DNA of 64,000 bases. It comes from Croceivirga thetidis (GTDB lineage Bacteria; Bacteroidota; Bacteroidia; Flavobacteriales; Flavobacteriaceae). Location: positions 712,280-776,279 of the forward strand of contig NZ_JAAWWL010000002.1 of NCBI RefSeq assembly GCF_012272815.1. The letters run 5' to 3'. The position numbers were made by a program, and so were the translations under genes. Within the stretch, counting starts at the first letter, position 1; each line of letters starts with the position of its first letter. This document shows positions 28,951-38,683 of this stretch, one piece after another. The notes under the pieces were generated by a model, which worked only from the letters and a program-made list of their open reading frames with translations, was not told where the DNA came from and made no database searches.

Positions 28951-30185
28951 TCTTCCCAAAATTCAGGTACAACGTTACTTCCCAACTTTGTGCAATCCCC
29001 GCAAGTAGCAGGCCATGTGAAAAAAGCTCCATTGTCACCAAAAGCGTATGTCACCGCACCTAATTTTATCAAATCGATCAAGGGCGAATTACATGAGCTT
29101 CTACATTCGCCATCCTCACAACGAGGAGGAAATTCTGCGGTCAATCCCGGCATTCGTAATGCCTCTTCTCCACAATTCGTAGGATAAGGTGGTGGTAATT
29201 CACCTGGAAATAAGTCAGAATAATTAAAAAACAGTCTTTTTTTACTCACTGATGCCACTTCAAAATACCCGAGAACCATTTCCTCTTCATTGGATATTGA
29301 TTGAATATTACCCTCTAAAAATCCAGGCTGTACTTGAGAAAATATATTGTCGAAAGAAGAAAATTCGCCCAAACGTTGGTAAAATGAATATGCGTCCTGT
29401 GTTTGGGAAAATTGCGTTACCTCAATGCTATACCGGTTTGCGATAAAGTAGTTGTCACTTGAAAGAAAATGAAGCGAAAAATCTTCCACTACCCCAGAGA
29501 CCAAATCAGCTGTTGAACCTTGAATCAAAGCCGTGGATTTAGAAGAGCCAAAACAAGTTCTACGTTCATCTTCCCAAGGCACAAGGTCCACAGTAAAAGG
29601 GATTTCTTGACACGGCTGGTCTTGCACAATTCTAAATCTTACCGGCTGCCAATTGGGTGCTATTATTTTATAGGTTTCTTCGAACTCAAATCTAAAATAT
29701 GCTGGTTCAATTCCTTCTGTCAAGATATCCAAAAATATACCTACACCATCTTCACCAAAATCATTATCCAGTCTTTCAGCCTTAAAATTTTCAACTTCAT
29801 AGGCCTCTGGCATTGGAGTAGCACTAGAACTATATTCACGCCCATCGTTGGTTAAAACCTCTAGTGTATAACTTTTGCCTTGCTCTGCTGCGAATTCAAC
29901 ATTTGATGTATAGACGCCATCATTGGTTTCACTAAATTCAAATTGCCGTCCATCGCTATCGATTACAGTGACATTGGCCCCTATTTCTCTTGACGGCACC
30001 AAAGAAAGTCCAATAGCTCTTGACAGTAGCACTTCGTGTTGTTTGAATTCATCTGTAATAATTGCCTCAACAACTAAAAAATCTTCTGTGTTAGTAGTCT
30101 CAGGACGAAATTCCTCTAAACATGAAACCATGATAAAGGCGAAAATCGAAAAGCCCCATATGTAAAAACTAACATTCTTCTTCAT
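28947..30185 (-). CDS. DUF4249 family outer-membrane lipoprotein (module 2)
   Basis: 412 residues. Lipoprotein signal MKKNVSFYIWGFSIFAFIMV ending in SC with the lipid-modified cysteine at residue 22. The DUF4249 start EDFLVVEAIITDEFKQHEVL, then FRFEFEETYKIIAPNW and SVEVTQFSQTQDAYSFYQRL-type segments are shared by all four copies of the locus. The C-terminus carries CGDCTKLGSNVVPEFWEE and, before it, CEDGECRSSCNSPLIDLI. It begins 20 bp after the receptor and overlaps the MG2 gene by four bases. Partner lipoproteins of TonB receptors usually sit on the receptor like a SusD lid, but structural proof for DUF4249 is not assumed here. Confidence 0.9.
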   Translation of the reverse strand: MKKNVSFYIWGFSIFAFIMVSCLEEFRPETTNTEDFLVVEAIITDEFKQHEVLLSRAIGLSLVPSREIGANVTVIDSDGRQFEFSETNDGVYTSNVEFAAEQGKSYTLEVLTNDGREYSSSATPMPEAYEVENFKAERLDNDFGEDGVGIFLDILTEGIEPAYFRFEFEETYKIIAPNWQPVRFRIVQDQPCQEIPFTVDLVPWEDERRTCFGSSKSTALIQGSTADLVSGVVEDFSLHFLSSDNYFIANRYSIEVTQFSQTQDAYSFYQRLGEFSSFDNIFSQVQPGFLEGNIQSISNEEEMVLGYFEVASVSKKRLFFNYSDLFPGELPPPYPTNCGEEALRMPGLTAEFPPRCEDGECRSSCNSPLIDLIKLGAVTYAFGDNGAFFTWPATCGDCTKLGSNVVPEFWEE

Positions 30186-30205
30186 TCCTTCTACTACTTA
30201 CGAAT

Positions 30206-33010
30206 TCAAAATTTAAAATTATAGGTAATTGCCGGTACTGGGATTCCAAATATGGAACTCTGCAAGGCTTTCACTTGACCTTCTTCGGTCACAAAAAAAA
30301 CGGAATACGGATTATTTCTGCCTAAAACATTATATACCGAAAGGGTCCAGAAACTGTGCGCCAATTTATTTTTCTTGTGATTACCTTCCATATTGATTCC
30401 TAAATCCAATCGATAAAAATCTGGAATACGAAACTGGTTCCTGTTACTGAAGGCGACGAAATCAGAACCCCTAAACTCAAAAGTTGCCACGGGAAAAGTT
30501 ACCGGCCTTCCGGTTTGGTAGACAAAGTTTGCCGAAAAACTATAGCGCTTTGTCAACTTATAATTCGCTATCAAACTTATATCATGGGGTTTGTCAAAGT
30601 TTGAAGGGAAAAAGTCACCTCCATTAATTCGCTCTTCACTGAATGGGCTATCAAAACGGTAAAAGGAACGAGAATAAGTGTAACCCAACCATCCATTAAA
30701 CTTTCCCCGGTTCTTTTTAATTAGAAATTCGACTCCATAAGCTTTGCCATCACCTTGCAATACTTCTGTTTCAACATTCTCATTAAGAAATAAGTCAGCT
30801 CCCGTTTTAAAATCAAGCACATTGTCCAATCGCTTGTAATAGCCTTCAAGACTAAGTTCAAACATATTGTCATTAAAGTTTTTATAAAAACCCAAGGATG
30901 CCTGCAGACCTGTTTGTGGTTCAATATTCAAATCGGAAAGTTTCCAGGTGTCAATGGGAGAGACCGTGGTATTATTGGTTAAAGTATGTATGAATTGATA
31001 GGCGTTGTTAAAGCTGGCTTTGACAGAAAAATCAGGAGTGAACAAATAACGAAGTCCTAGCCTTGCTTCGGGTCCGCCATAAGTCTCGATTACATCGCCA
31101 CTACCATAACTAATGGTATCCCTAACCGCGTCTTCATTACGGGGCAATCCTTGTTGATATGTTCGCTGGGTACCAGAGCCTAAAGCGGCAAAAAATGCAT
31201 ATCGCAGACCGAGTTCCAAACTAAGTTTATTGGTAACCGCAATTTCATCACCAAGATATAGGGCTCCTTCAATCGCTCGTTCCGTATCAATAAATACGGG
31301 GGCGATATCCGACTCATTACCTTGTGGTTCAATACTCCCGGGATTTACCGAATAAAACTTTGTTGAAATTCCATAATCCAAATCATGTTTATCATTAAGC
31401 CTCGTACTCAATTTATACTTGAGTTCGGTTTCGTTGATACTATAGTTCAAATCAAAATCAGTATTGGATTCCCCGTCAAAATCAATTCCAAAACGATAAT
31501 CGCTATTTGCCAATAGTAAGGCCGCAGTGGTTTTTTCACTATGCCTATGGTTCCATTTAATTGACCCTAGTCTATTCGTATAATTGTAGAGCGAATCAGA
31601 TGTAATACTAAAATCATCCCTACTGAAATAGGCAGTAGCCCTGATTTCGCTGTTTTCATTGAAACGATGATGATATTTGGCGATGACGTCAATAAAAGAG
31701 GCTTGGCTTTTGTTCAAGGACTCTTCATCCAATGCTCTTAGTATCCAATCTGCGTAGGCCCCCCGCCCACCAACGATTATTGAAGAGGTGTCCTTTTTTA
31801 CTGGAATTTCCAAGGCAAGGTTTCCGGTAACAGGACCTATGGAACCTTCCCCTGAAAATTTTTCCACATTACCATTTTTGGTTCTGATATCGAATACGGA
31901 GGATAAACGGCCGCCAAATTCAACGGGTATACTTCCCTTGTATATATCGGCTCCTTCAGTTGTAAAGGGATTTAATGCTTGAAAAATGCCGAAAAAATGA
32001 GTGGGATTATAAATTACCGCATCATCTAACAAGACCAAATTTTGATCAGTCTTACCACCACGTACATTCAAGCCCGTAGCTCCTTCTCCAGCTGAAGAAA
32101 TGCCTGGTAAAGCTTTGGCCACTTGTAATAAATCACGCTCACCAAGTACCAATGGTATATTCTTAGATTCTTCTAGATTAATAGTTTCCGTGCCAGTACT
32201 GGTTTCTTCAACATTGCTTACGGCATCTGCTTCAACCGTGACTTCTTCCAATTCCTGTAAGCCTTCTTCCATCAGCAGATTGAGGATTCCATCATTATAT
32301 ATAACAATTTCACGTTCCATATTCTCAATACCCATGGCCGAAGCCGAGATTATGTTATAGCCTGCTGGTAATTCAATGGCATAGTTTCCATTCTCATCGC
32401 TTATAACCACTTGACCAGAACCTTTTGACCGAATCGCTAAATCTGGAATCGCTTCATTTGTTCTTCGATTGGTGACTTTTCCTTTGAGCATGTAACTTGA
32501 TTTTAAGTTGTTGGTATTTGCCCGTCCGATTCTGGTGAGAGGAAACTGTCTTTTTTCTTGTTCTGATTTTTTAAGAATAAAGGTTGGTCGAATACGCTTT
32601 TCGGTAATTAATTCATTGCCAGCTGAAATAGCCGAATCCGGTCTTCCAAAGAAATAGCTTGGTAACTCATCATAAATAATGGTATTCCGTAGTAGGATTA
32701 CCCTTTTTTCATTTTCGAGTATGTAAAAATTAAGATTGGTGTTTAAGAGTAATTTATCAATTGTGGGGCCGATACCATCTTCTTGAATATTTGCAGGAAC
32801 CTTCTTGTTTACAATCCAATCTTCATTAAAGAAGAAGCTATAGCCCGTATCAGATTCCAATTGCAACAAGGCAACTTTTAGTGAAAGACTGTCCACGGCT
32901 TTGACACTATCTTCCTGTGCATTAACTCCTTGCACAAAAAATAATAGTAGGCAAAAAAATAGTAATGCGAAAATAGGAGAAAGAACCTCCCTTCTTCGTT
33001 CTTTTTGCAT
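30206..33010 (-). CDS. TonB-dependent receptor with N-terminal STN domain (module 2)
   Basis: 934 residues from ATG 33010 (MQKERRREVLSPIFALLFFC, signal through VNAQ); the upstream ATG at 33052 would delay the signal peptide. An STN domain follows (about 38-100, LKVALLQLESDTGYSFFFNE), then a carboxypeptidase-regulatory-like domain (LKGKVTNRRTNEAIPDLAIR), the plug with ALPGISSAGEGATGLNVRGG and VLLDDAVIYNPTHFFG, and a barrel ending PAITYNFKF. It is closely similar to the receptor at 38.7-41.5 kb, almost identical across the plug. It is 135 bp after the MG2 gene of module 1, the largest gap in the locus. Confidence 0.93.
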   Translation of the reverse strand: MQKERRREVLSPIFALLFFCLLLFFVQGVNAQEDSVKAVDSLSLKVALLQLESDTGYSFFFNEDWIVNKKVPANIQEDGIGPTIDKLLLNTNLNFYILENEKRVILLRNTIIYDELPSYFFGRPDSAISAGNELITEKRIRPTFILKKSEQEKRQFPLTRIGRANTNNLKSSYMLKGKVTNRRTNEAIPDLAIRSKGSGQVVISDENGNYAIELPAGYNIISASAMGIENMEREIVIYNDGILNLLMEEGLQELEEVTVEADAVSNVEETSTGTETINLEESKNIPLVLGERDLLQVAKALPGISSAGEGATGLNVRGGKTDQNLVLLDDAVIYNPTHFFGIFQALNPFTTEGADIYKGSIPVEFGGRLSSVFDIRTKNGNVEKFSGEGSIGPVTGNLALEIPVKKDTSSIIVGGRGAYADWILRALDEESLNKSQASFIDVIAKYHHRFNENSEIRATAYFSRDDFSITSDSLYNYTNRLGSIKWNHRHSEKTTAALLLANSDYRFGIDFDGESNTDFDLNYSINETELKYKLSTRLNDKHDLDYGISTKFYSVNPGSIEPQGNESDIAPVFIDTERAIEGALYLGDEIAVTNKLSLELGLRYAFFAALGSGTQRTYQQGLPRNEDAVRDTISYGSGDVIETYGGPEARLGLRYLFTPDFSVKASFNNAYQFIHTLTNNTTVSPIDTWKLSDLNIEPQTGLQASLGFYKNFNDNMFELSLEGYYKRLDNVLDFKTGADLFLNENVETEVLQGDGKAYGVEFLIKKNRGKFNGWLGYTYSRSFYRFDSPFSEERINGGDFFPSNFDKPHDISLIANYKLTKRYSFSANFVYQTGRPVTFPVATFEFRGSDFVAFSNRNQFRIPDFYRLDLGINMEGNHKKNKLAHSFWTLSVYNVLGRNNPYSVFFVTEEGQVKALQSSIFGIPVPAITYNFKF

Positions 33011-33088
33011 AGCAATAGCGATTGAATTAGCCAATTCTAAGTTAACAAACAATAATCGAAGAATAAAGGATTGAGCGGAAGAATGACC

Positions 33089-33112
33089 ACAAATTTGTCT
33101 AGGTTATCCTAG
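33089..33112. promoter_or_regulatory. Two adjacent short palindromes upstream of receptor 2
   Basis: ACAAATTTGT (33089-33098) is directly followed by CTAGG-TTAT-CCTAG (33099-33112). They sit 79 bp upstream of the receptor start at 33010, in the only sizeable gap of the 14-kb locus. This would be the place for an internal promoter or operator. The motifs are short and could be chance. Confidence 0.3.
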
Positions 33113-33145
33113 TATTTTGTTCATATATCCAAAAGGCCATCTGGT

Positions 33146-34900
33146 TTACTCAATCCAAATTGATTTTGAAAAATATATGGGTTTTCCATAGGACGTGAAT
33201 CCATCTAAAATAACCTCATATTCCCCTTCTAAATCAGATGTGAAAAACTCAAAGTCCAATTCATTTCCTTCTACTGAGACATGAGGCTCCCATAATAACA
33301 AACGACGATAATCTGGAATTCTATCGTAGGTTGAGTCAATTTCCGAATAGCGTTGTTTAAAGTAATTTTTATTGACAACTGGTTTTGTGATTTCTGCGGT
33401 AACACCATTCTTCGCTTGATACGTTTCGTAATAATTACCTTCAAATGTTTTTACCAATAGCATACCTTGATAGTCTTTATCGGCCATTCTAAATTGGTCT
33501 CGTATTAAGCTAATGGATTCTATCTGACGGGCATCAAAATCCCTAATTTCTTCATGGTTAGGAATAAAGACACCATCTATCAAAACTATGGCAGGATAGT
33601 CATTGTAGTCTTCTGTAACTTTTTCGAAATCCTGCAAAATTCGAATGTAGTCCCTTTCATTACCGTTATTTCGATAGCCAGCTTTATTTAATATCTCAAC
33701 CAACGTTTCTTCAAAAGTTTTGAATCTGGTGTAATCGTCTAAATAAACGACCTCGGGAATGCCGCCATCAAAAGGGTCAATTGGGTCTCCTAGTAAAATG
33801 GAGTCCGGTTTGGCCGCAAAAAATTGATTTTCAAGCTGGTTGTCAATGCTGCGTTTTCTAATAAGTTCCAGATATTCTTTTTTTAACTTAAAATCATTGA
33901 AACTTAATTTCGAAACATCCAGTTCTGGTAACTTTTTTAGCTCAACTTTGTAATCACCTTCTGAATTATCAACTTGCAGAACTGCATTTGACTGTTGGTA
34001 GTCTTTCTTTAAATAGGAATAAAAATTGCCTTCGGTATCGGTCTTAGCAAATTTTAATAAGAATTCACCTCCCGGGATGGAAACCACTACCGTTTCACCG
34101 GTGACTGGTTCGTTTGAATTTTTGTCGGTCACCGTTCCATAAAGTAATTCTCCACGTTGTTCAGGTAAGAATATATTATCACCCAATTGATTTTCAATTG
34201 TCTTCTCAACATTAAAAAAAGCATTTGCAAATTCTATGGAACTATTTTCGCTATCTGACTGAATACCTTCCTTTTTTTGAACTCGAATGGAATAGTTGCC
34301 GTAACCAGACGGCCCTTTGTAGTTGCGTAATTTAAGGTTAATGGATTCTCGTTTGGAATAATTTGTTTTATCAAATAGCAAGGAAATGGTAGCTGAGTCC
34401 ATTTTGACTTCCCGTTCACTAATTAATGCTTCTTCAGGTACTTCTGTCAAAAATTTAGCCTGTTCTACCTGATACGGGTTTATGACAACCAAATCGTCTT
34501 GAAACACTTGTGTAATACCATTGTTCTTCATCCAATTTGAATAGCCCAAAAGCTTGTAATTGCCAGAAGGAATGTCTGTACTTACAAAGAAATCGCCTTT
34601 GCCCATTCCCTTGTCAAGCTTTATTTTTTGTTCTAGTACAATTTCTTTGGCTTCATTGACCAAAGCAACGTAAGCAACAGTACTGATATTACTTGCTTTA
34701 TTCGTTTGGGTATTGAAACAATACAATGCGTAATAAAGGTATTCACCCGAAAACAAAACAGGACCGGAATGATGCAGGTATACCTTTTCTTGGGGTAGTT
34801 TTTTTAAGCTTTCCAACTCATCATTACCTCTTACCACATATTGTGAAGTAGCCTGTAATATGGCTGCAAACAATATTAAAATGGTTACTAATCTTCTCAT
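33146..34900 (-). CDS. Exported MG2-like protein with plug-like segment (module 1)
   Basis: 584 residues: signal peptide MRRLVTILILFAAILQATSQ, then LKKLPQEKVYLHHSGPVLFS and GEYLYYALYC (MG2-like start), several beta domains, a regulatory-like unit GELLYGTVTDKNSNEPVTGE (about 240-300), and the plug-like PAIVLIDGVFIPNHEEI with IESISLIRDQFRMADKDYQG near 440-500, without a barrel. It ends DGFTSYGKPIYFSKSIWIE, nearly the same as its paralogue 27184-28950; overall the two look about half identical by eye. It starts 10 bp after the third lipoprotein gene. Probably exported to the periplasm or outer surface; no catalytic motif or thioester motif is seen. Confidence 0.85.
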   Translation of the reverse strand: MRRLVTILILFAAILQATSQYVVRGNDELESLKKLPQEKVYLHHSGPVLFSGEYLYYALYCFNTQTNKASNISTVAYVALVNEAKEIVLEQKIKLDKGMGKGDFFVSTDIPSGNYKLLGYSNWMKNNGITQVFQDDLVVINPYQVEQAKFLTEVPEEALISEREVKMDSATISLLFDKTNYSKRESINLKLRNYKGPSGYGNYSIRVQKKEGIQSDSENSSIEFANAFFNVEKTIENQLGDNIFLPEQRGELLYGTVTDKNSNEPVTGETVVVSIPGGEFLLKFAKTDTEGNFYSYLKKDYQQSNAVLQVDNSEGDYKVELKKLPELDVSKLSFNDFKLKKEYLELIRKRSIDNQLENQFFAAKPDSILLGDPIDPFDGGIPEVVYLDDYTRFKTFEETLVEILNKAGYRNNGNERDYIRILQDFEKVTEDYNDYPAIVLIDGVFIPNHEEIRDFDARQIESISLIRDQFRMADKDYQGMLLVKTFEGNYYETYQAKNGVTAEITKPVVNKNYFKQRYSEIDSTYDRIPDYRRLLLWEPHVSVEGNELDFEFFTSDLEGEYEVILDGFTSYGKPIYFSKSIWIE

Positions 34901-34910
34901 ATTTTCACTT

Positions 34911-36221
34911 TTATTCCTCCCAAAAATCTGGTGGAGTGTTTTGACCTATCAACGTGCAATCACCGCAAACTCTGGCAACAAATACATCTATACCAGGACA
35001 TACTCCGATATTATCAATATTTTCTCCGACATAATTTATTAAACCATCGTTTACCCTTTCAATTACAGAAGGGGGGCATGAGTTGGCGTTCAATCCTGTA
35101 AAACAATACGAAACATGTGATTCGGGCGCAGATTCGAGCGTACACGGAAATGGATAATCCGGTAAAGGTTCACCAGGGAAAAAATCGTTGAACTCGATAT
35201 AGATACGTTGTTCAGAAACAGTACTGGCATCTACATAGCCCAAAACCGTTTCTTGTGTACCGTCAGACCTCGTAACATTAGCTGCCAAAGGTCCTGGTTG
35301 TACTTGCGAGAATAGGTTGTCATTTTCTGAAAATTCTTTTAAGGCATTATAAAAATCGAATGAAGCTGAATTTTGTACAAGTTGCCTAACCAAAATGCTG
35401 TATCGGTGTGCCGTAACATAATTATCTTTTGGTATGAACCTTACCGGGAATCTTTGGACGGAATTTCCCGAGGTTTGTACTTCACTTTGAATCACCGTAT
35501 TTGATTTTACTGTGCTATAACAAATTTGATTCTGAACCTCACGCGGTAAAATTTCCAAATCGTAGGTTGGAACAGGTAGTGCGCATGGGTCATAATTAGT
35601 AAGTACATAATCTTCCTCGCGCCAGAATGGTGCTACAATCTTATAAGTTTCATCATAGGTGTACCTGTAATTTGGAGAGCCCGAGCCAATGGGCTCACTA
35701 TCTGCAAAAATTTGAATTCCTTCCTCTCCTAAATCAGTTGTAATTCGTTCAGCATAGAGATTTGCCAGACGAGAAGTTGCAGGTAAACTAATAGCATCGG
35801 ATTCATAATCTATATTGGATGAGGTAGAAATCTGCAATCGATATTCAACCCCTTGTTGCAGTGCAAAACTTTGGGTTGAAGAATATACACCCTGTTGTTC
35901 CTCAAAAAAATCAAAGTTGTTCCCATCGGACCCAATCAATACCACACGTGCGTTTTCTTCGTATTCAACAGAATCCTGTAGGCCCAAACCTAAAGGTCGA
36001 AACCTGAAATAAGTCGTATCCGTTTCAATATCCAAGCGGGCTACTGAACGTGTTAAAAATACTTGTTGCGTTTCTAAATTATCTGTGAACGTGGCCTCGA
36101 CCACTAACATTCCCCCATTTTCATTAGCAACATTTTCGATATCAAGTTCCTCTACACAAGAACTAATCGAAACCAAAACGCCGAGAAACCAAAACAACTT
36201 TATGTACCGATTTTTCTTCAT
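34911..36221 (-). CDS. DUF4249 family outer-membrane lipoprotein (module 1, third copy)
   Basis: 436 residues from the ATG at 36221, which shares one base with the preceding stop (TAATG). Signal MKKNRYIKLFWFLGVLVSIS followed by SC, so the cysteine is at residue 22. The DUF4249 landmarks MLVVEATFTDNLETQQVFLT, YDETYKIVAPFW and VTAHRYSILVRQLVQNS are present, and the C-terminus is CGDCTLIGQNTPPDFWEE. Compared with its siblings the region before the C-terminal motif has additional cysteines (FPCTLES, SYCFTG, SCPPS, GVCPG). It follows copy 2 without a gap, so translation is coupled. Confidence 0.9.
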   Translation of the reverse strand: MKKNRYIKLFWFLGVLVSISSCVEELDIENVANENGGMLVVEATFTDNLETQQVFLTRSVARLDIETDTTYFRFRPLGLGLQDSVEYEENARVVLIGSDGNNFDFFEEQQGVYSSTQSFALQQGVEYRLQISTSSNIDYESDAISLPATSRLANLYAERITTDLGEEGIQIFADSEPIGSGSPNYRYTYDETYKIVAPFWREEDYVLTNYDPCALPVPTYDLEILPREVQNQICYSTVKSNTVIQSEVQTSGNSVQRFPVRFIPKDNYVTAHRYSILVRQLVQNSASFDFYNALKEFSENDNLFSQVQPGPLAANVTRSDGTQETVLGYVDASTVSEQRIYIEFNDFFPGEPLPDYPFPCTLESAPESHVSYCFTGLNANSCPPSVIERVNDGLINYVGENIDNIGVCPGIDVFVARVCGDCTLIGQNTPPDFWEE

Positions 36222-37435
36222 TATTCCGTCCAAAATTCAGGTAGTTGATTACTGCCCAGAGCTGTACAATCTCCACAAGCCCTTCGCGCTGTTAAAAATG
36301 GACCTCCAGATTCCACTTGCCCCACATTATCCCTTACATAAACAAAATCCCCACTATCTATTGCGTCCAATAAAGGTGAGCCCCCTCCTGGCAAAATCTC
36401 TTGTGGCGCACCTAAAAAACTGCAACTTATTGCATAAGGTGGTAGTTCATCATCACCAAAAAAGTCAGTATAGTTAAAAAACAACCGTTTGTTTGACTCA
36501 CTGCTCACATCAAAAAAACCTATTACCAATTCATCTATATCTTGGGTGTTTTTGATATTTCCTTCAATAAAACCAGGTTGAATACCACTAAACACGTTTT
36601 CATTGGTAGACTGCTTTTCTAAGGTTTTATAATAAGAAAATGAAGCTTGATTTACAGCAAATTGTTTAACCAAAATACTGTAGCGATGAGAAATGATAAA
36701 ATCATCTTTAGGAATAAAACGCACCATAAAGCGATTTAAATTTCCCGTTAGAACATCACCGACCTCATTTAAGATTATTTCGTTTGATTTTTGCGTTCCA
36801 TAACATACCCTTTTCTCTTCCTGTTTGGGTACTAATCCAAATTCATAAGGGGGTGTGCGATCTAAAACAACCATATCGAATGGAGACCATAGAGGGGCTA
36901 TAACTTTATAGGTTTCTTCAAATTGGTATCGAAATGTGGCCAATTGTCCATTTTCGACTTTAGAATTTATGAATATTCCTATCCCCTCTTGCCCTTCATC
37001 AGTTGTTATTCTTTCAGCATAGATGCTATCAATTTGAGAATTGTTTCTTAATCTTTGGAAAGTTGACTCATAATTCTTGTTGCCAATTTGAACCTGTAAT
37101 TGGTAATTGACATTAGAGACAGCTGCAAACTTAAGCTGTGAAACATATTTACCAGATTCGGTCTCCTCAAAAAGAAACTCCAATCCATTTCCATCAATTA
37201 TTCTTACTGTGGCATTCTGAATAGAATTTTGAACGGCATCAAAATTGAAAGCACGAATTTTAGAAAGAAGTACTTCTTGCTCTTCAATTATGTCTGTAAG
37301 ATTGGCCTCAACGACCAGAACATCCTGCAAATCACTATTCGTTAAGGTATCTTCTGGAATTTCAAATGGTTCAACACATGATGCCAACAACAAGCCTAAA
37401 GAAATGAACAATATGTTAGAAAGCACTTTTTTCAT
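36221..37435 (-). CDS. DUF4249 family outer-membrane lipoprotein (module 1, second copy)
   Basis: 404 residues, the shortest of the four. Signal MKKVLSNILFISLGLLLASC with lipobox LLASC and the cysteine at residue 20. DUF4249 landmarks: VLVVEANLTDIIEEQEVLLS, FRYQFEETYKVIAPLW, DFIISHRYSILVKQF, and the C-terminal CGDCTALGSNQLPEFWTE. The start overlaps the stop of copy 1 by four bases (ATGA) and its stop shares a base with the start of copy 3, so the three genes form one translational chain. Confidence 0.91.
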   Translation of the reverse strand: MKKVLSNILFISLGLLLASCVEPFEIPEDTLTNSDLQDVLVVEANLTDIIEEQEVLLSKIRAFNFDAVQNSIQNATVRIIDGNGLEFLFEETESGKYVSQLKFAAVSNVNYQLQVQIGNKNYESTFQRLRNNSQIDSIYAERITTDEGQEGIGIFINSKVENGQLATFRYQFEETYKVIAPLWSPFDMVVLDRTPPYEFGLVPKQEEKRVCYGTQKSNEIILNEVGDVLTGNLNRFMVRFIPKDDFIISHRYSILVKQFAVNQASFSYYKTLEKQSTNENVFSGIQPGFIEGNIKNTQDIDELVIGFFDVSSESNKRLFFNYTDFFGDDELPPYAISCSFLGAPQEILPGGGSPLLDAIDSGDFVYVRDNVGQVESGGPFLTARRACGDCTALGSNQLPEFWTE

Positions 37436-38679
37436 TCTTCAGACCAAAATTCAGGTACCACATTACTTCCAAGTTTGGTGCAATCACCGCAAGGCGATGG
37501 TAAAGTGAAGAAAGGGCTTAAAAAATCATCTTCTTTTTCTGCTGCAAATACCAAAGTACCTGCAAGAATTTGATCTATAAGTGGAGAATTGCAATTGCCA
37601 TCACAAATTCCTTCCGCAAAACAATGGTAAGCTTCAGGCCATAGCCTTGGGTTTCCTACAGTTTCACAATTTACCGCATAGGGTGGTAGTTCTTCACCAG
37701 GAAATAAATCCTCATAATTGAAATAAACCCGTTTGGAACTAAAAGAACTTAATTCAAAGAAGCCAATGACGTCGACGGAAGAATTATTTTTAGCCGAAAT
37801 ATTTCCATCAATCAAACCTGGCTGTACTTGAGAAAAAACCAAGTCTGAAGACGAAAAATCGTCCAAACTTTCATAAAACGAAAAGGCATCAACACTTTGG
37901 GAATATTGGTTTACCAAAATGCTGTACCTATGGGAAATAATATAGTTATCACGACTAAGAAAACGTATGCTTTTGACAATCTCATTTTCAACTTGGTCTT
38001 CTGTTGAAGCCAAAATTATGTCTCTTGAACTGTAGGATGCGTAACATGTCTTTGTCTCCTCTACCCTAGGTTTTATTTCAACGACAAACGGATCAGGAAA
38101 ACACGGTTCATATCGAACTACATCAAATTCAAAAGGGTCCCAATTAGGAGCAATAATCTTGTAGGTCTCTTCATACTCATACCTAAAAAAGTTTGGATCA
38201 CCATTTGTTGAAGAATTTTTCACATAAATTCCGACACCTTCTTCATCAAAACCATTGAATTCCCTTTTAAATTCAATATCACCTATTTCCACTTTTCGGG
38301 GTAAGAATTCCTGTTCGGATCCAAAAGAACTCCCATCGCTAAGGGTAATGTTCAAACTGTAGCCTTCGGAAGGATTGATTACCAGAGCTGATTCACTAAC
38401 ATACGTTCCAGGTTGGGTTTCAAGAAAATTAAACCTTATACCCGAACTGCCCTCCAAAAACACCTCTGCCCCCGTTTCGAAAACAGGTTCTTCTTCAAGT
38501 TGGAAAGATCGGCTCAATATGATTTCTTGGTTTATGGGCCTGTCCGAAATTCTCGCATCAACCACAAGTAATGACTCCGTCTGTTCAATACTTGGAGGTT
38601 GTATTTCTTCTATACATGATTGCGCAATGACCAGAGTCCAAGCAATACTTATTTTAAATATGTTTTTTATCCCACGCAC
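37432..38679 (-). CDS. DUF4249 family outer-membrane lipoprotein (module 1, first copy)
   Basis: 415 residues using the GTG at 38677-38679, 4 bp after the receptor stop; the longer frame from 38757 runs into the receptor gene and has no signal sequence. From the GTG the protein begins MRGIKNIFKISIAWTLVIAQ, then SC, a plausible lipoprotein signal with cysteine 22. Landmarks: LLVVDARISDRPINQEIILS, FRYEYEETYKIIAPNW, YIISHRYSILVNQY, NCNSPLIDQI and the C-terminal CGDCTKLGSNVVPEFWSE. Of the four copies it is closest to the single lipoprotein of module 2 (28947-30185), with which it shares the NSPLID and VVPEFW segments. Confidence 0.88.
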   Translation of the reverse strand: MRGIKNIFKISIAWTLVIAQSCIEEIQPPSIEQTESLLVVDARISDRPINQEIILSRSFQLEEEPVFETGAEVFLEGSSGIRFNFLETQPGTYVSESALVINPSEGYSLNITLSDGSSFGSEQEFLPRKVEIGDIEFKREFNGFDEEGVGIYVKNSSTNGDPNFFRYEYEETYKIIAPNWDPFEFDVVRYEPCFPDPFVVEIKPRVEETKTCYASYSSRDIILASTEDQVENEIVKSIRFLSRDNYIISHRYSILVNQYSQSVDAFSFYESLDDFSSSDLVFSQVQPGLIDGNISAKNNSSVDVIGFFELSSFSSKRVYFNYEDLFPGEELPPYAVNCETVGNPRLWPEAYHCFAEGICDGNCNSPLIDQILAGTLVFAAEKEDDFLSPFFTLPSPCGDCTKLGSNVVPEFWSEE

Positions 38680-38683
38680 AAAA

